Below are positions 37,326 through 46,416 of a stretch of 64,000 nucleotides of DNA, one piece after another. Origin of the DNA: Geobacillus genomosp. 3 (GTDB taxonomy: Bacteria > Bacillota > Bacilli > Bacillales > Anoxybacillaceae); assembly GCF_000445995.2 (NCBI RefSeq), contig NC_022080.4, forward strand, positions 3,374,001 through 3,438,000, in the 5' to 3' direction. Position 1 is the stretch's first letter. Every line of letters starts with the position of its first letter. The position numbers and the translations under genes are program-made. The notes under the pieces were generated by a model. It was given only the letters and a program-made list of their open reading frames with translations, was not told the DNA's origin and searched no databases.

Positions 37326-37934
37326 CTTTTTCCCTCCTCACGTTATGAAACAAAGCGAAACACACCCAAACCATTCTCCATACCGAACCGACCGGCCGCT
37401 CACATGGCATAACGTTGAGCCGTTCTTTTCCCGTTCGGCCGTTTCCGCTGTCATTTGGACGACGCTCCCATACGGCCAATGGCCAAGGACAGTCGCCGGC
37501 AACTATAACGTTGTGCCGGCTGTACTGAAGAAAACAATCGCACCCGATCCCTGTCCTTTTCGCTGTCCATATTATATACGAAACAATCGATGTCCAGCTA
37601 CCTTGTTTTCCGAGGGATGGGACACAATCGGAGGCAAATATCCTTCAATAATTGTCAAATTTTGTGGAAAAAAAGTGGACGTGAACACTATTTTTTCTAT
37701 TTTCGGAATTATGTACATAGTACTATAATAGATTTAGCTAGATGTTTATTTGTTCTAATTGAGAATATGTGGACGATGCCAAAACAGTGGCTTCTAGATT
37801 CGTTATCCACCGTTGTTTTCCAATGACCCATACCGTGTTTCGAAACTACGGAAATAGGAGGGCCATCCTCTTTTTGGCATCACTTCGCCAACGATGAAGT
37901 TGTCAGAGGTCAGATCATAGGAGAGAGAGCCGAG
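37326..37934. other. 609-bp gap with promoter and long leader before the diguanylate cyclase
   Basis: No credible gene; the open frames here lack ribosome sites and family features. A TATAAT box near 37724 (TAGTACTATAATAG) could start a transcript with a leader of about 205 nt. The leader contains a purine-rich hairpin-like stretch GGAGGGCCATCCTC followed by TTTTTGG (about 37857-37881), a possible weak terminator. No known riboswitch class was recognised. Confidence 0.35.
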
Positions 37935-39173
37935 ATGTTACTCCGAGCACGACCGATTATTTTTGCCGTTTTTTTCTTGTCGATCACCGTTGCCTTTGTG
38001 TCAAAACCAACTTTCTTCGATCGCCCATATATGACCGCTTTGCTGTTTTACTGGCTGTTTTCTAGCCTGTATTCCCACTTGCGCGTCGTTGACAAAACGA
38101 AAAACAATATTCCGGTTGACTATGGCATCAATTACAGCTTGTCGTTTGCCCTGTTTGCCGGCCCACTCGGGCTGCTTATTTTTGAAACATTATTTCGCTT
38201 GACTGAACATATGACAAAAAAATACTTGAAAACAGCGGAATCCGACGAATGGCTGCACACGTTGTACAACATCGGTTCTTTTGTGACATTCAATTCACTG
38301 GCGTTTGCCTTATACGATTTCCTTCATCCACTGTTTCGTCCTATTCCGTTCATCGGCTTTTGGTTGCTTATTTTTCTGCTCGTCATCATCGTTTCCTTTT
38401 TAACTGACTGCTGTCTGATTATGATTTTTTATATAACCGGCGACATTCGGACACAGCGTGAGGCACTGGATTTTATTAAGACAAGAAGCTGGACGGATAT
38501 GGGAAAAACCGCGCTGACGAACGGCCTGTTATTTCTCTTTTTGCAGGAGCAGCGGTGGGATATGCTTTTGAGCTTGTTTTTGCTCAATTACTTCGTCAGC
38601 CGCTCGTTCTTTTCCAAATCGCAAAGCATCCAGCATAAACTAGAGCGCGACCATTTTGAACGGATGGCGTATACCGACTTTCTGACCGGCGTTCATAACC
38701 GCGCCTACATGGATCAGACGATTGCCAAGTTAAACAAAACAGGAGAATGGATTGGTGTTGTCGTCGCCGATATCGACAATTTTAAAGCGATTAACGATAC
38801 GTACAACCACGCCGTCGGCGATGAAGTCATTCGCCACTTTGCCTTGACATTAAAACAGTTCCTTAACGAAGATGATTTTTTGTTCCGTAGCGGCGGAGAA
38901 GAGTTTACCATGTTTTTGCGCCACCGCACATTTGAGGAAAGCGTCCAGCTTGTCGAGGGGATACGGGAAACCGTACGCCATAGCACCGTGCTGGTCGATG
39001 ACGGAGCGGCCAAGCGTCCGGTTGCTTACACGTCGTCATTTGGCCTTTACTTTTTTCAAACAGGAGAAGCGATATCAATCGAAAAGGCGTACGTCTACGC
39101 CGATCACTTATTGCTCCATTCGAAAGAAAGCGGCAAAAATAAAGTATCGGCCCAGTGTGGGGGAGTTGCGTAA
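37935..39173 (+). CDS. Membrane-bound GGDEF diguanylate cyclase
   Basis: 412 residues. N-terminal half has about six hydrophobic segments (7-25, 33-50, 73-95, 118-135, 142-165, 195-215), forming a membrane sensor without a recognised ligand domain. C-terminal GGDEF domain from about residue 240: DFLTGVHNRAYMDQTIAKL, VVVADIDNFKAINDTYNHAVGDEVIRHFA, and the active site FRSGGEEFTMFL (SGGEEF, catalytically competent in type). It should make cyclic di-GMP from GTP at the membrane. No RxxD inhibition site is apparent upstream of GGEEF. No EAL partner is in the window. ATG 37935 follows GGAGAGAGA. Confidence 0.87.
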   Translation: MLLRARPIIFAVFFLSITVAFVSKPTFFDRPYMTALLFYWLFSSLYSHLRVVDKTKNNIPVDYGINYSLSFALFAGPLGLLIFETLFRLTEHMTKKYLKTAESDEWLHTLYNIGSFVTFNSLAFALYDFLHPLFRPIPFIGFWLLIFLLVIIVSFLTDCCLIMIFYITGDIRTQREALDFIKTRSWTDMGKTALTNGLLFLFLQEQRWDMLLSLFLLNYFVSRSFFSKSQSIQHKLERDHFERMAYTDFLTGVHNRAYMDQTIAKLNKTGEWIGVVVADIDNFKAINDTYNHAVGDEVIRHFALTLKQFLNEDDFLFRSGGEEFTMFLRHRTFEESVQLVEGIRETVRHSTVLVDDGAAKRPVAYTSSFGLYFFQTGEAISIEKAYVYADHLLLHSKESGKNKVSAQCGGVA

Positions 39174-39352
39174 TGAAGCAACTCCTTTTCGTTTTCCCTC
39201 ATGCGCCGTTTGTCCCGTGCAAAAACGATGAAGTTTTCATACATTAACTAGAAAACGGGACCATCTTTGACCGCCCTGCCGAAACAAAATTCTTTATTAC
39301 TTGCCGGTGGCAAAACCGTTCTGGATGGCCGGGATAAAAAGGGGGGGAACTA

Positions 39353-40282
39353 TTGAAGGTTTTGGTGACAGGCGGCTGTGGGTTTATCGGCTCCCATATT
39401 GTCGATTTGCTAGTAGAATCAGGTTATGATTCGGCGGTCATCGACAACCTTTCTACAGGATCGGCGGCGTTTCTTCACCCGGAGGCAAAATGGCATCATG
39501 TCGATCTCTTATCCCAAACCGATGTCGACGCTGTGTTCGCCCATGAAAAACCTGATTATGTCATCCACCAAGCAGCGCAAACGTCCGTCCCCGCCTCCAT
39601 TGCCGATCCGTCCGCTGATGCTTTAATCAATATTTTCGGCACCTTAACCGTCCTTCATTGCTGTGTAAAGTATAACGTGAAAAAAATCATTTTCGCGTCC
39701 TCCTGTGCCGTTTACGGCGATGCCGGCGACACGAGCATCACCGAATCGTCCCCCGTCAGGCCCACCTCCTTTTACGCTGCCTCGAAGCAGATGGGCGAGC
39801 TGTATATCCGCCTTTTTCACCGCTATTACGGCCTTACGTATACGATATTGCGATACGCCAACGTATACGGGCCGCGGCAATCTGCCAAAAATGAAGGCGG
39901 CGTTGTGGCGGCGCTCATCCGTAAACAGCTTGCCAAGGAACCGCCGGTTATATTCGGCGACGGCAATCAGACGCGCGATTTTGTATTTGTCAAAGACGTC
40001 GCTTGGGCGAACGTACTTTCTTTAACGAAAGGGGATAACGATACGTTCAACATTGGCACGAATCAAGGAACGACGATCAACGAGCTGGCGGCGCTCATTG
40101 CTTCCTTCTTTCCATCGCCGACCCGCTGTCTTTACCATCCCGAACGGCCAGGAGACATCCGTCATAGCCGATTGAACGCGGAACAGGCCAACCGTCAGCT
40201 TGGCTGGCTGCCGAAATACGATCTAGAAACCGGGTTAGCAGAAACGGTGCGTTTCTATCGGTCAAACAACTTCACCAAATGA
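39353..40282 (+). CDS. NAD-dependent sugar epimerase (UDP-glucose 4-epimerase-like)
   Basis: Extended short-chain dehydrogenase of 309 residues: KVLVTGGCGFIGSHIVDLLVESGYD (NAD site GGxGFIG), catalytic Ser and Tyr-x-x-x-Lys in IFASSCAVYGD and SFYAASKQMGELY, and VYGPRQ. It probably interconverts UDP-glucose and UDP-galactose or related sugars for surface glycans; a close GalE name is plausible but not provable here. Start is TTG 39353 after GGGGGGGAAC. The next gene on the same strand is a GT8 glycosyltransferase, though a terminator lies between. Confidence 0.85.
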   Translation: MKVLVTGGCGFIGSHIVDLLVESGYDSAVIDNLSTGSAAFLHPEAKWHHVDLLSQTDVDAVFAHEKPDYVIHQAAQTSVPASIADPSADALINIFGTLTVLHCCVKYNVKKIIFASSCAVYGDAGDTSITESSPVRPTSFYAASKQMGELYIRLFHRYYGLTYTILRYANVYGPRQSAKNEGGVVAALIRKQLAKEPPVIFGDGNQTRDFVFVKDVAWANVLSLTKGDNDTFNIGTNQGTTINELAALIASFFPSPTRCLYHPERPGDIRHSRLNAEQANRQLGWLPKYDLETGLAETVRFYRSNNFTK

Positions 40283-40322
40283 AAAAGACCGCCATCTTCC
40301 GACAAAGGTGAGCGGTCTTTTC
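40280..40322 (+). terminator. Terminator downstream of the epimerase gene
   Basis: AAAAGACCGC / GCGGTCTTTT with a 20-base loop, ending in a T-rich run. Confidence 0.8.
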
Positions 40323-40501
40323 TTCAATCGGGACTGTCGAACGAACGATCCACCTCTCCGTTTGTGTGGAACATTGCCGTCCGCCAGGCTCCGGTATCTT
40401 CTTTTCCTGCGGGCGCTAGCCGCATCGTTCGAACATAAATGATTCTTTTTTCATATGTATATAGGAGGAGAAGAGAATCAGTCCCATAAGGTGGTGGGAA
40501 G

Positions 40502-41266
40502 TTGATCCATCTTGTCACAGCGACAAACGACGCCTACGCTTTGCCCCTTGGGGTCATGCTGACATCATTGTTCGTCAACAAAACGTCTGAATATCCAGTT
40601 ATCGTTTATATACTATACGAAACGTTATCTGATAAAAACAAACAGAATATCGAAAAAATCGTCAACAGCTACAAACAGCAATCCATTTTTTTGCCGATTA
40701 CCGACCCGATTTTTACTCAGTTAAAAGAAACAAATTATATTACAAAAGAAATGTATTACCGGATTGCCATTCCAGACCTGCTCGGTCCGGAAGTCAAAAA
40801 AGTGCTTTATCTTGACTGCGACCTCATTGTCAAAAAAGATATCTCCGAACTATGGGAGACAAACATTGACGATTGCTTCGTCGCTGCTGTCGAGAGCGTC
40901 GACGCTCAAGGAAGAAAAAATGACTTGCTTATTCCGGACGGGTACCATTACTTTAACTCCGGCGTTTTATTAATCAATGTAGAGAAATGGCGGGAACACC
41001 ACATCTCCTCTAAAGTGTTCGAGTTCATTCAAACGCATCCGGAAAAACTTGTTCACCCCGACCAAGATGCGTTAAATGCCGTTTTGTATGACAAATGGCT
41101 GCCTTTGCATCCAAAGTGGAATTATACAACAGGCCATATCAAGCTTCCACGCCTGCACACAAAGCCGGTTATCATCCATTTCACCGGCCGGAAGAAACCG
41201 TGGGACACCGGCCATCCACTCGCCAAGCAATATTTTAAGTATCGAAAAAAGGTGGATTGGGAATAG
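40502..41266 (+). CDS. Glycosyltransferase family 8 protein
   Basis: 254 residues of the GT8 (LPS galactosyl/glucosyltransferase-like) family, retaining enzymes that use UDP-sugars. N-terminal HLVTATNDAYALPLGVMLTSLF, the metal-binding DxD in VLYLDCDLIVKKDISELW, FNSGVLLINVEKWR, HPDQDALNAVLYDKW and the closing IIHFTGRKKPWDTGHP are all family landmarks. Start TTG 40502 after AAGGTGGTGGGAAG. It may act with the epimerase upstream; the acceptor is unknown. Confidence 0.9.
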   Translation: MIHLVTATNDAYALPLGVMLTSLFVNKTSEYPVIVYILYETLSDKNKQNIEKIVNSYKQQSIFLPITDPIFTQLKETNYITKEMYYRIAIPDLLGPEVKKVLYLDCDLIVKKDISELWETNIDDCFVAAVESVDAQGRKNDLLIPDGYHYFNSGVLLINVEKWREHHISSKVFEFIQTHPEKLVHPDQDALNAVLYDKWLPLHPKWNYTTGHIKLPRLHTKPVIIHFTGRKKPWDTGHPLAKQYFKYRKKVDWE

Positions 41267-41422
41267 GCGTTAAAACGGCAACAGATGAAAAAGAAGGCGC
41301 CCTTTCTTCCGCCCCGCTCTATCGGACAAACAGCATACATCACCGGACCATCCATGACGCCCCATACTGTGCCTTATCAAAACATGTAGACCGTTGAATT
41401 CCAATACTTAGGCTTTTCAATT

Positions 41423-41902
41423 TTATTTATGGTACGGTTCCCCCCGATTAATCCGAAACGCGCGGTAAATTTGCTCAAGCAAAATGAGGCGCATGAGCTG
41501 ATGAGGAAACGTCATTTTCGAAAACGACAGCGCCTCGTTAGCACGTGCCATCACTTGTTTGCTTAACCCGAGCGAGCCGCCAATGACAAAAACGATTTTG
41601 CTTTTGCCGTAAGTGGCAAGTTCGTCAAGCCGGGCCGCAAATTGCTCGGACGATCTCATCTTCCCCTCAATGGCGAGCGCGATGACATAGGCGTCATGCG
41701 GGATTTTCGCCAGCAGCCGCTCGCCCTCACGCTGCTTAACTTGCTCTTCCTCAAGTTCGCTAGCCCGCTCGGAAGTTTTTTCATCAGCGACTTCGATTAT
41801 CTCTATTTTCGCATACGCAGACAGGCGCTTTGTGTACTCATTGACCCCTTGAATTAAATATTTTTCCTTCAATTTGCCCACAGCGGCAATGCAAATATGC
41901 AC
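41423..41902 (-). CDS. rlmH: 23S rRNA pseudouridine(1915) N3-methyltransferase
   Basis: SPOUT methyltransferase of 159 residues acting on pseudouridine 1915 of 23S rRNA in assembled ribosomes. Motifs: [27 protein letters not shown], the SAM loop [10 protein letters not shown] and the closing [19 protein letters not shown]. It sits in the usual place at the end of the wal-htrA block in Bacillaceae. Confidence 0.97.
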   Translation of the reverse strand: MHICIAAVGKLKEKYLIQGVNEYTKRLSAYAKIEIIEVADEKTSERASELEEEQVKQREGERLLAKIPHDAYVIALAIEGKMRSSEQFAARLDELATYGKSKIVFVIGGSLGLSKQVMARANEALSFSKMTFPHQLMRLILLEQIYRAFRINRGEPYHK

Positions 41903-41985
41903 ATGTCATCCCCACCTTGCAAACAACTTATCAACAATAGTTATCCACATATACACAATACATATCCACATATTGTGCGAAAACA

Positions 41986-42135
41986 TTAGTTCCCTACTAC
42001 ATATACAGCTTTTTTTCCGCAAAACCAACACGGTCTTTCGTTGTTATCCACAGGTGAGATATCGGGCGCCTGTTCTGTCTCCTCCACATATTCGTCAATG
42101 GCGACATCAATATGTTCTTCACATGTGAATATCAT
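41986..42135 (-). CDS. CxxH/CxxC small protein
   Basis: 49 residues from ATG 42135 (MIFTCEEHIDVAIDEYVEE...), after GGAAAGGGGCGG; the longer open frame to 42189 lacks a site. It has CEEH near the start and CWFC near the end, which suggests one metal, probably zinc. This small conserved protein lies between htrA and rlmH in many Bacillaceae. Function unknown. Confidence 0.83.
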   Translation of the reverse strand: MIFTCEEHIDVAIDEYVEETEQAPDISPVDNNERPCWFCGKKAVYVVGN

Positions 42136-42198
42136 TGTTTCCGCCCCTTTCCTTGTGGAAAAAAGAAGGAGCGTTTCCGCTCCCTCCACTGTTTTGGT

Positions 42199-43416
42199 TT
42201 AATACGACTCGCGCGCCAATTTCATCGTGACCGTCCGCTTTTCCCCATCACGATAAAACGTGACTTCCATTCGATCGCCGATCGATTTTTCCGTATACAA
42301 ATACTTGCGCAAGTCAAGCACGTTGCGAATTTTTTCCCCATCAAGCGCCACAATAACGTCAAACTGCTGCAAGCCTGCCTGCGCAGCTGGCGACATCGGC
42401 ACGACTTGGATGACCGCCACCCCTTCCGTCACGTTCAGCGGCAAATGAAGTGTCGCCTGCAAATGATACGATGGAATGTCGCTCAGCGAGCGGAGTTCCA
42501 CGCCCATGTATGGGCGGCGCACTTGTCCGTATTTCTCCAAATCGGAAATGATCGGGATGGCTGCGTTGATTGGGATGGCAAATCCAATGCCTTCCACTGC
42601 TTCCTGAGCGATTTTCATCGAATTAATCCCAATGACTTGTCCTTTGATGTTGACGAGAGCGCCGCCGCTGTTGCCCGGGTTAATAGCCGCATCGGTCTGC
42701 AATACTTCCGCATTCCAATCCGGGGCGCCATCTTGGTCCAAGTCAACTTCCACCGTCCGGTTCGTCCCGGAAATGATGCCTTGTGTCACCGACCCGGCAA
42801 ACTGCAGGCCGAGCGGGTTGCCGATGGCGATGACCGGCTCGCCCGGCTTCACGGCATCGGAGTCACCGAACTCAGCCACCTTTTTCACATGCTTCGCGTC
42901 AATTTCCAATACGGCCAAGTCCATGAGCACATCGCTCCCGAGCAGCTTCGCCGGCACCCTCGTCCCGTCTTTTAAGCTTACTTCCAGCTGACTCGCGTTT
43001 TCAACAACATGGTGGTTTGTCACAATAAACGCCCGTCCCCCGGCTTTCTTGTAAATGACGCCCGATCCGACGCCCTCTTCGCCTCCTTGCGACCAAAAGC
43101 CCGCCTGTTGGATATTGACGACGCCGACGACCGCCTCGGACACTTGATTGATCGCTGTCGTCACCGCTGTCGTCACATCAACAGAAACACTTTGCCGGAT
43201 GGGGGGAGCTCCGTTTTCTCCGCCCCGTTCTTCCTCCCTGCCTTGTGGCGGCACGACATCGTATGGGAGGACGTCCCAACGGGAAAGCGCCGGGATCGAC
43301 ATGAGGACGAGCAGTCCGCCCAGTATGGCGCCGACAAGGGCAGAAACAAACGAACCGCTGCGCCGTTTCCGCTTCATTTGCTCACGCGATTCGTAATGGT
43401 CATCGTAATATCCCAT
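42199..43416 (-). CDS. htrC: HtrA-like serine protease (YyxA/HtrC)
   Basis: Membrane-anchored envelope protease of 405 residues. An N-terminal cytoplasmic stretch is followed by one membrane segment (about 23-45), then a trypsin-like domain with the triad His in VTNHHVVENA, Asp in LMDLAVLEID and Ser in NPGNSGGALVN, then a C-terminal PDZ domain (about 310-400, MSPAAQAGLQQFDVIVALDGEKI). Start at ATG 43416 (MGYYDDHYES) after GGGTGGTGAG. It lies downstream of walJ, as in B. subtilis, and likely removes misfolded cell-surface proteins. Confidence 0.93.
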   Translation of the reverse strand: MGYYDDHYESREQMKRKRRSGSFVSALVGAILGGLLVLMSIPALSRWDVLPYDVVPPQGREEERGGENGAPPIRQSVSVDVTTAVTTAINQVSEAVVGVVNIQQAGFWSQGGEEGVGSGVIYKKAGGRAFIVTNHHVVENASQLEVSLKDGTRVPAKLLGSDVLMDLAVLEIDAKHVKKVAEFGDSDAVKPGEPVIAIGNPLGLQFAGSVTQGIISGTNRTVEVDLDQDGAPDWNAEVLQTDAAINPGNSGGALVNIKGQVIGINSMKIAQEAVEGIGFAIPINAAIPIISDLEKYGQVRRPYMGVELRSLSDIPSYHLQATLHLPLNVTEGVAVIQVVPMSPAAQAGLQQFDVIVALDGEKIRNVLDLRKYLYTEKSIGDRMEVTFYRDGEKRTVTMKLARESY

Positions 43417-43517
43417 GCTCACCACCCTTTCCGCATTCGTCTCCATCCCTCATTATAATCATGAAAAGGTGAAAAAATCCAACAAACGCATTTCCCTCAG
43501 TTTAGACAAAACGACCG

Positions 43518-44312
43518 TCACACATACGCTAACGCAGTCGCCTTGCGCGGGTCGGTATCGTACAAACGAAAGCCGGCACCGACCGCCAGCCCCCTCTGTT
43601 CGAGCGTTTGCGCCACAGTCATACGCGCCAGCTCTTTCATATTGTTATCTTGGCTTAAATGAGCCAAATAAATTTGTTTCGTCCGTTCGCCAATTACATC
43701 AGCAAGCGCCAGACCCGCTTCTTCATTCGAAATATGGCCAACGTCGCTTAAAATGCGGCGCTTAACGTTCCACGGATACCTCCCCATTCGCAACATCCCG
43801 ACATCATGGTTGCTTTCAAATACGAAGACATCAGCATTTTCGATCGTTTTTTTCATCCGCTCGCTCACATAGCCGGTATCGGTGAGCAAGGCGAGCTTTT
43901 TTCCTCCATAGTGGAAGACGTAAAACATCGGTTCAGCTGCATCATGGGAAACGCCAAATGACTCAACGTCGACATCACCGAACGTTCTCACCGCACCGAG
44001 CGGAAAGACAAACTTTTGCTCGGACGGGATGTCGCCGATGGCCTGTCCCATGGCCTGCCACGTTTTTTCATTCGCATAAACCGGTAAACGGTACTTGCGG
44101 GCGAGGACGCCAAGCCCCTTAATATGGTCGCTATGCTCATGAGTCACAAGCAACGCATCCAATTGCTTCGGATGGCGGTCGATTTCGGCAAACAGCTGCT
44201 CGAGTTGTTTGCCGCTCAGTCCGGCATCGACGAGCAGGCGCTGGCGGTTCGTTTCGACGTAAAAGGCGTTGCCGGTGCTGCCGCTGGCCAGTACACTAAA
44301 TCGCATTGTCAT
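43518..44312 (-). CDS. walJ: WalJ metallo-beta-lactamase-fold hydrolase
   Basis: Cytoplasmic metallo-hydrolase of 264 residues; the metal site is [24 protein letters not shown] (HEHSDH) with a further His in [11 protein letters not shown] and Asp in LLTDTGYVS. WalJ (YycJ) is thought to link cell-wall signalling with DNA replication or repair, having 5'-exonuclease activity in some reports. It follows walI by 6 bp. Start at ATG 44312 or the adjacent ATG 44306. Confidence 0.93.
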   Translation of the reverse strand: MTMRFSVLASGSTGNAFYVETNRQRLLVDAGLSGKQLEQLFAEIDRHPKQLDALLVTHEHSDHIKGLGVLARKYRLPVYANEKTWQAMGQAIGDIPSEQKFVFPLGAVRTFGDVDVESFGVSHDAAEPMFYVFHYGGKKLALLTDTGYVSERMKKTIENADVFVFESNHDVGMLRMGRYPWNVKRRILSDVGHISNEEAGLALADVIGERTKQIYLAHLSQDNNMKELARMTVAQTLEQRGLAVGAGFRLYDTDPRKATALAYV

Positions 44313-44318
44313 TCGTTT

Positions 44319-45101
44319 TCACTCCAGCACATTTCCTTGATCCGTAATGACTTGCCCTTCAAACGCATTGACAAAATAGTCTTCTTTCCGGTTGACGACG
44401 ATATGCCATGTCGGCGTTAGGACTTGCGAAGCGGTAAACTGGACGAGGCCATAGTAGCCAAGCTCGACTTTCGTGACACGGTCTCCTGGCTGCAAATGCC
44501 CTTTCCGATACAGCGTCTCAATGGCCTTAATGGCTGGAACGATATCTTGTTTCCGCTCGTATTTTTCCAAGTCATCCAGCATCGTCTGTTCATAGGACAG
44601 CGCCTCCCGCTGCTCGTTGACGTGAATAACGAGCTTGCTGTTTTCGTTGCCATAAATCACTTTCCCGTCATACACTTGGTAACAAATCACCGTGCCTTTC
44701 CTTTTGTCAAATGACCAAAAGGTGTATTGTTTCCCGTTTAAGATGTAGCGCTGTAAAAACTCACGCAGTTGGTACGGGTCTTCGACGTTTAAAGCGACCG
44801 GATGGGTGAACGTCCCTTTTAACTTTGTTTCCCCTTCAACTTCTACTTTTTGTCCAGACAGTTTTTTCGTATCAGCACTGGTAAATGAGCGGCTTTTGCC
44901 GCTAACATACGCCGCTTTTGTCACCTCTTTTGGTAAATCGACATACGTAATGCCGTTCGCCTCGAGCTGTTCTTCAATCGTCGTTTCCAAAATGACATCC
45001 AACTGGCTGCTATTTCTTTTTTCCATAAACTGATAGACTAAAAAGCAATCAAGGATGAGGAACACAATAATAAAAATCGTCTTTGTTTTACTCCAATCCA
45101 T
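44319..45101 (-). CDS. walI: WalI, WalK accessory membrane protein
   Basis: Single-pass membrane protein, 260 residues, with one N-terminal membrane helix (TIFIIVFLILDCFLVYQF) and an outer YycI domain. Together with WalH it holds the WalK kinase in check. Start at ATG 45101 (MDWSKTKTIF) after GAGGAGGGGG; it overlaps the end of walH by 14 bp. Confidence 0.94.
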   Translation of the reverse strand: MDWSKTKTIFIIVFLILDCFLVYQFMEKRNSSQLDVILETTIEEQLEANGITYVDLPKEVTKAAYVSGKSRSFTSADTKKLSGQKVEVEGETKLKGTFTHPVALNVEDPYQLREFLQRYILNGKQYTFWSFDKRKGTVICYQVYDGKVIYGNENSKLVIHVNEQREALSYEQTMLDDLEKYERKQDIVPAIKAIETLYRKGHLQPGDRVTKVELGYYGLVQFTASQVLTPTWHIVVNRKEDYFVNAFEGQVITDQGNVLE

Positions 45102-46416
45102 TCGTTCCCCCTCCTCCGCTCTCCCCGTCAACGTTCACCTTTTTCCACGTTTGCCCATACAAATAAAACCACGCCGGTTCAAGTCGAATCACCTTTTCCC
45201 GTTCCGGATCTTTGACGAGCTCGTAGCCGATAGCGACATCTTTCACGAGCGTTTTGCGGATGTCTTTTCTTTTTTCGAGCTGTTTGACAATAGCGCGGCC
45301 GGACGGCAAGGTTTTCGGTGTACGATTGCGGTCAGCAATTTCAAGACGGAAAAGCGGGCGCTGGTATTTCATTAAATCGCTCGCTCCCCACGTTTCCACG
45401 ATTTCTGACATGCCATATTCGTTAAAAACCGGATAGCCGTTCACAACAAGACGGAAAATGACTTTCCGGTCTTCTTCACTCCAACGGGCAAAATGGTATA
45501 GATCAGTCCAGCCGCCATGTTCGTTGACAAAATCGATGCTTTTTTGAATGAGGTGGGTTTCCGATTTGGTTTGGCTAATGTTGGAGACGCGCGCGGCCGG
45601 ATTGACATACAACAGCATGCGCTGGAGAAAATCAACGTCCATCAGCCGTGAACCATCGGTATATTCTTCGCCAAACGGAATCAAGTCTTTTTTGACAAAG
45701 CTCGGGTCACTAAATAGCGCCTCTTTAAATTTATCGACATCTAGTTCATCGGTATAATATTGCAAGCTGCTGAGCGCCACTTCGTTTTCCGGCAAATAAA
45801 GCTGTTTTGTCTCGCTGACCGGATAGGCAAAATAGCGGGGAAAGCGGCTTGCCTCTTTCGCCAGCCTGCTGATGACTTCCTGCGACGCGTCACTGGCGAT
45901 TGCCTTATAAATTTTGTGTTTGTCCGTCGCGATAAAGTACACCGGAAACTTGTCCTCTCCTTCAAGTGGGACGAGGATACGGTCAAATGACAAACCGTCC
46001 AACCCTTTATCCTCCACCATAAAAATCAACCGGTATATGTCAATCGGCACTTCATCTGGATAAATCACTTCCAGCCGCTCCTTGCCGTTTAAAAATGACA
46101 AAAACTTTCCTGGCGGAACGGAGGATGAAATGTTTTCAAAATCGTCAAGCGTCCACTTTTTCATTTCTTTCAGCGCTTCACTTTTTTCTTCTTCTTTGGT
46201 TACGGCATAATGGGCGCCATTTTTATGGATGAGCATCTGCTTCGGCTGCACGACCATCGCTGTATCGACTTGCGTGTTGCTCACGGAAACGTGCTGAATG
46301 TACTCGTCGTTTTGCAGCACGTCATATTTCGGATGGTATGTCCATAAAACGAACGTCAACGTAATGCTGATCAGCACGAGCAATGTCAACACGACGGTTT
46401 TAATCGCCTCATACAT
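45088..46416 (-). CDS. walH: WalH, WalK accessory membrane protein
   Basis: 442 residues, one N-terminal membrane helix (TVVLTLLVLISITLTFVLWTY) and a large outer YycH domain. It modulates WalK in the membrane together with WalI. Start at ATG 46416 (MYEAIKTV) chosen over 46428 because AGGATGA is correctly spaced for it; it overlaps walK by 8 bp. Confidence 0.94.
   Translation of the reverse strand: MYEAIKTVVLTLLVLISITLTFVLWTYHPKYDVLQNDEYIQHVSVSNTQVDTAMVVQPKQMLIHKNGAHYAVTKEEEKSEALKEMKKWTLDDFENISSSVPPGKFLSFLNGKERLEVIYPDEVPIDIYRLIFMVEDKGLDGLSFDRILVPLEGEDKFPVYFIATDKHKIYKAIASDASQEVISRLAKEASRFPRYFAYPVSETKQLYLPENEVALSSLQYYTDELDVDKFKEALFSDPSFVKKDLIPFGEEYTDGSRLMDVDFLQRMLLYVNPAARVSNISQTKSETHLIQKSIDFVNEHGGWTDLYHFARWSEEDRKVIFRLVVNGYPVFNEYGMSEIVETWGASDLMKYQRPLFRLEIADRNRTPKTLPSGRAIVKQLEKRKDIRKTLVKDVAIGYELVKDPEREKVIRLEPAWFYLYGQTWKKVNVDGESGGGGTNGLE

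Noticed and set aside
37345..37826. Open frames in the gap before the diguanylate cyclase
   Set aside because: No ribosome site, no recognisable family and composition unlike neighbouring genes.
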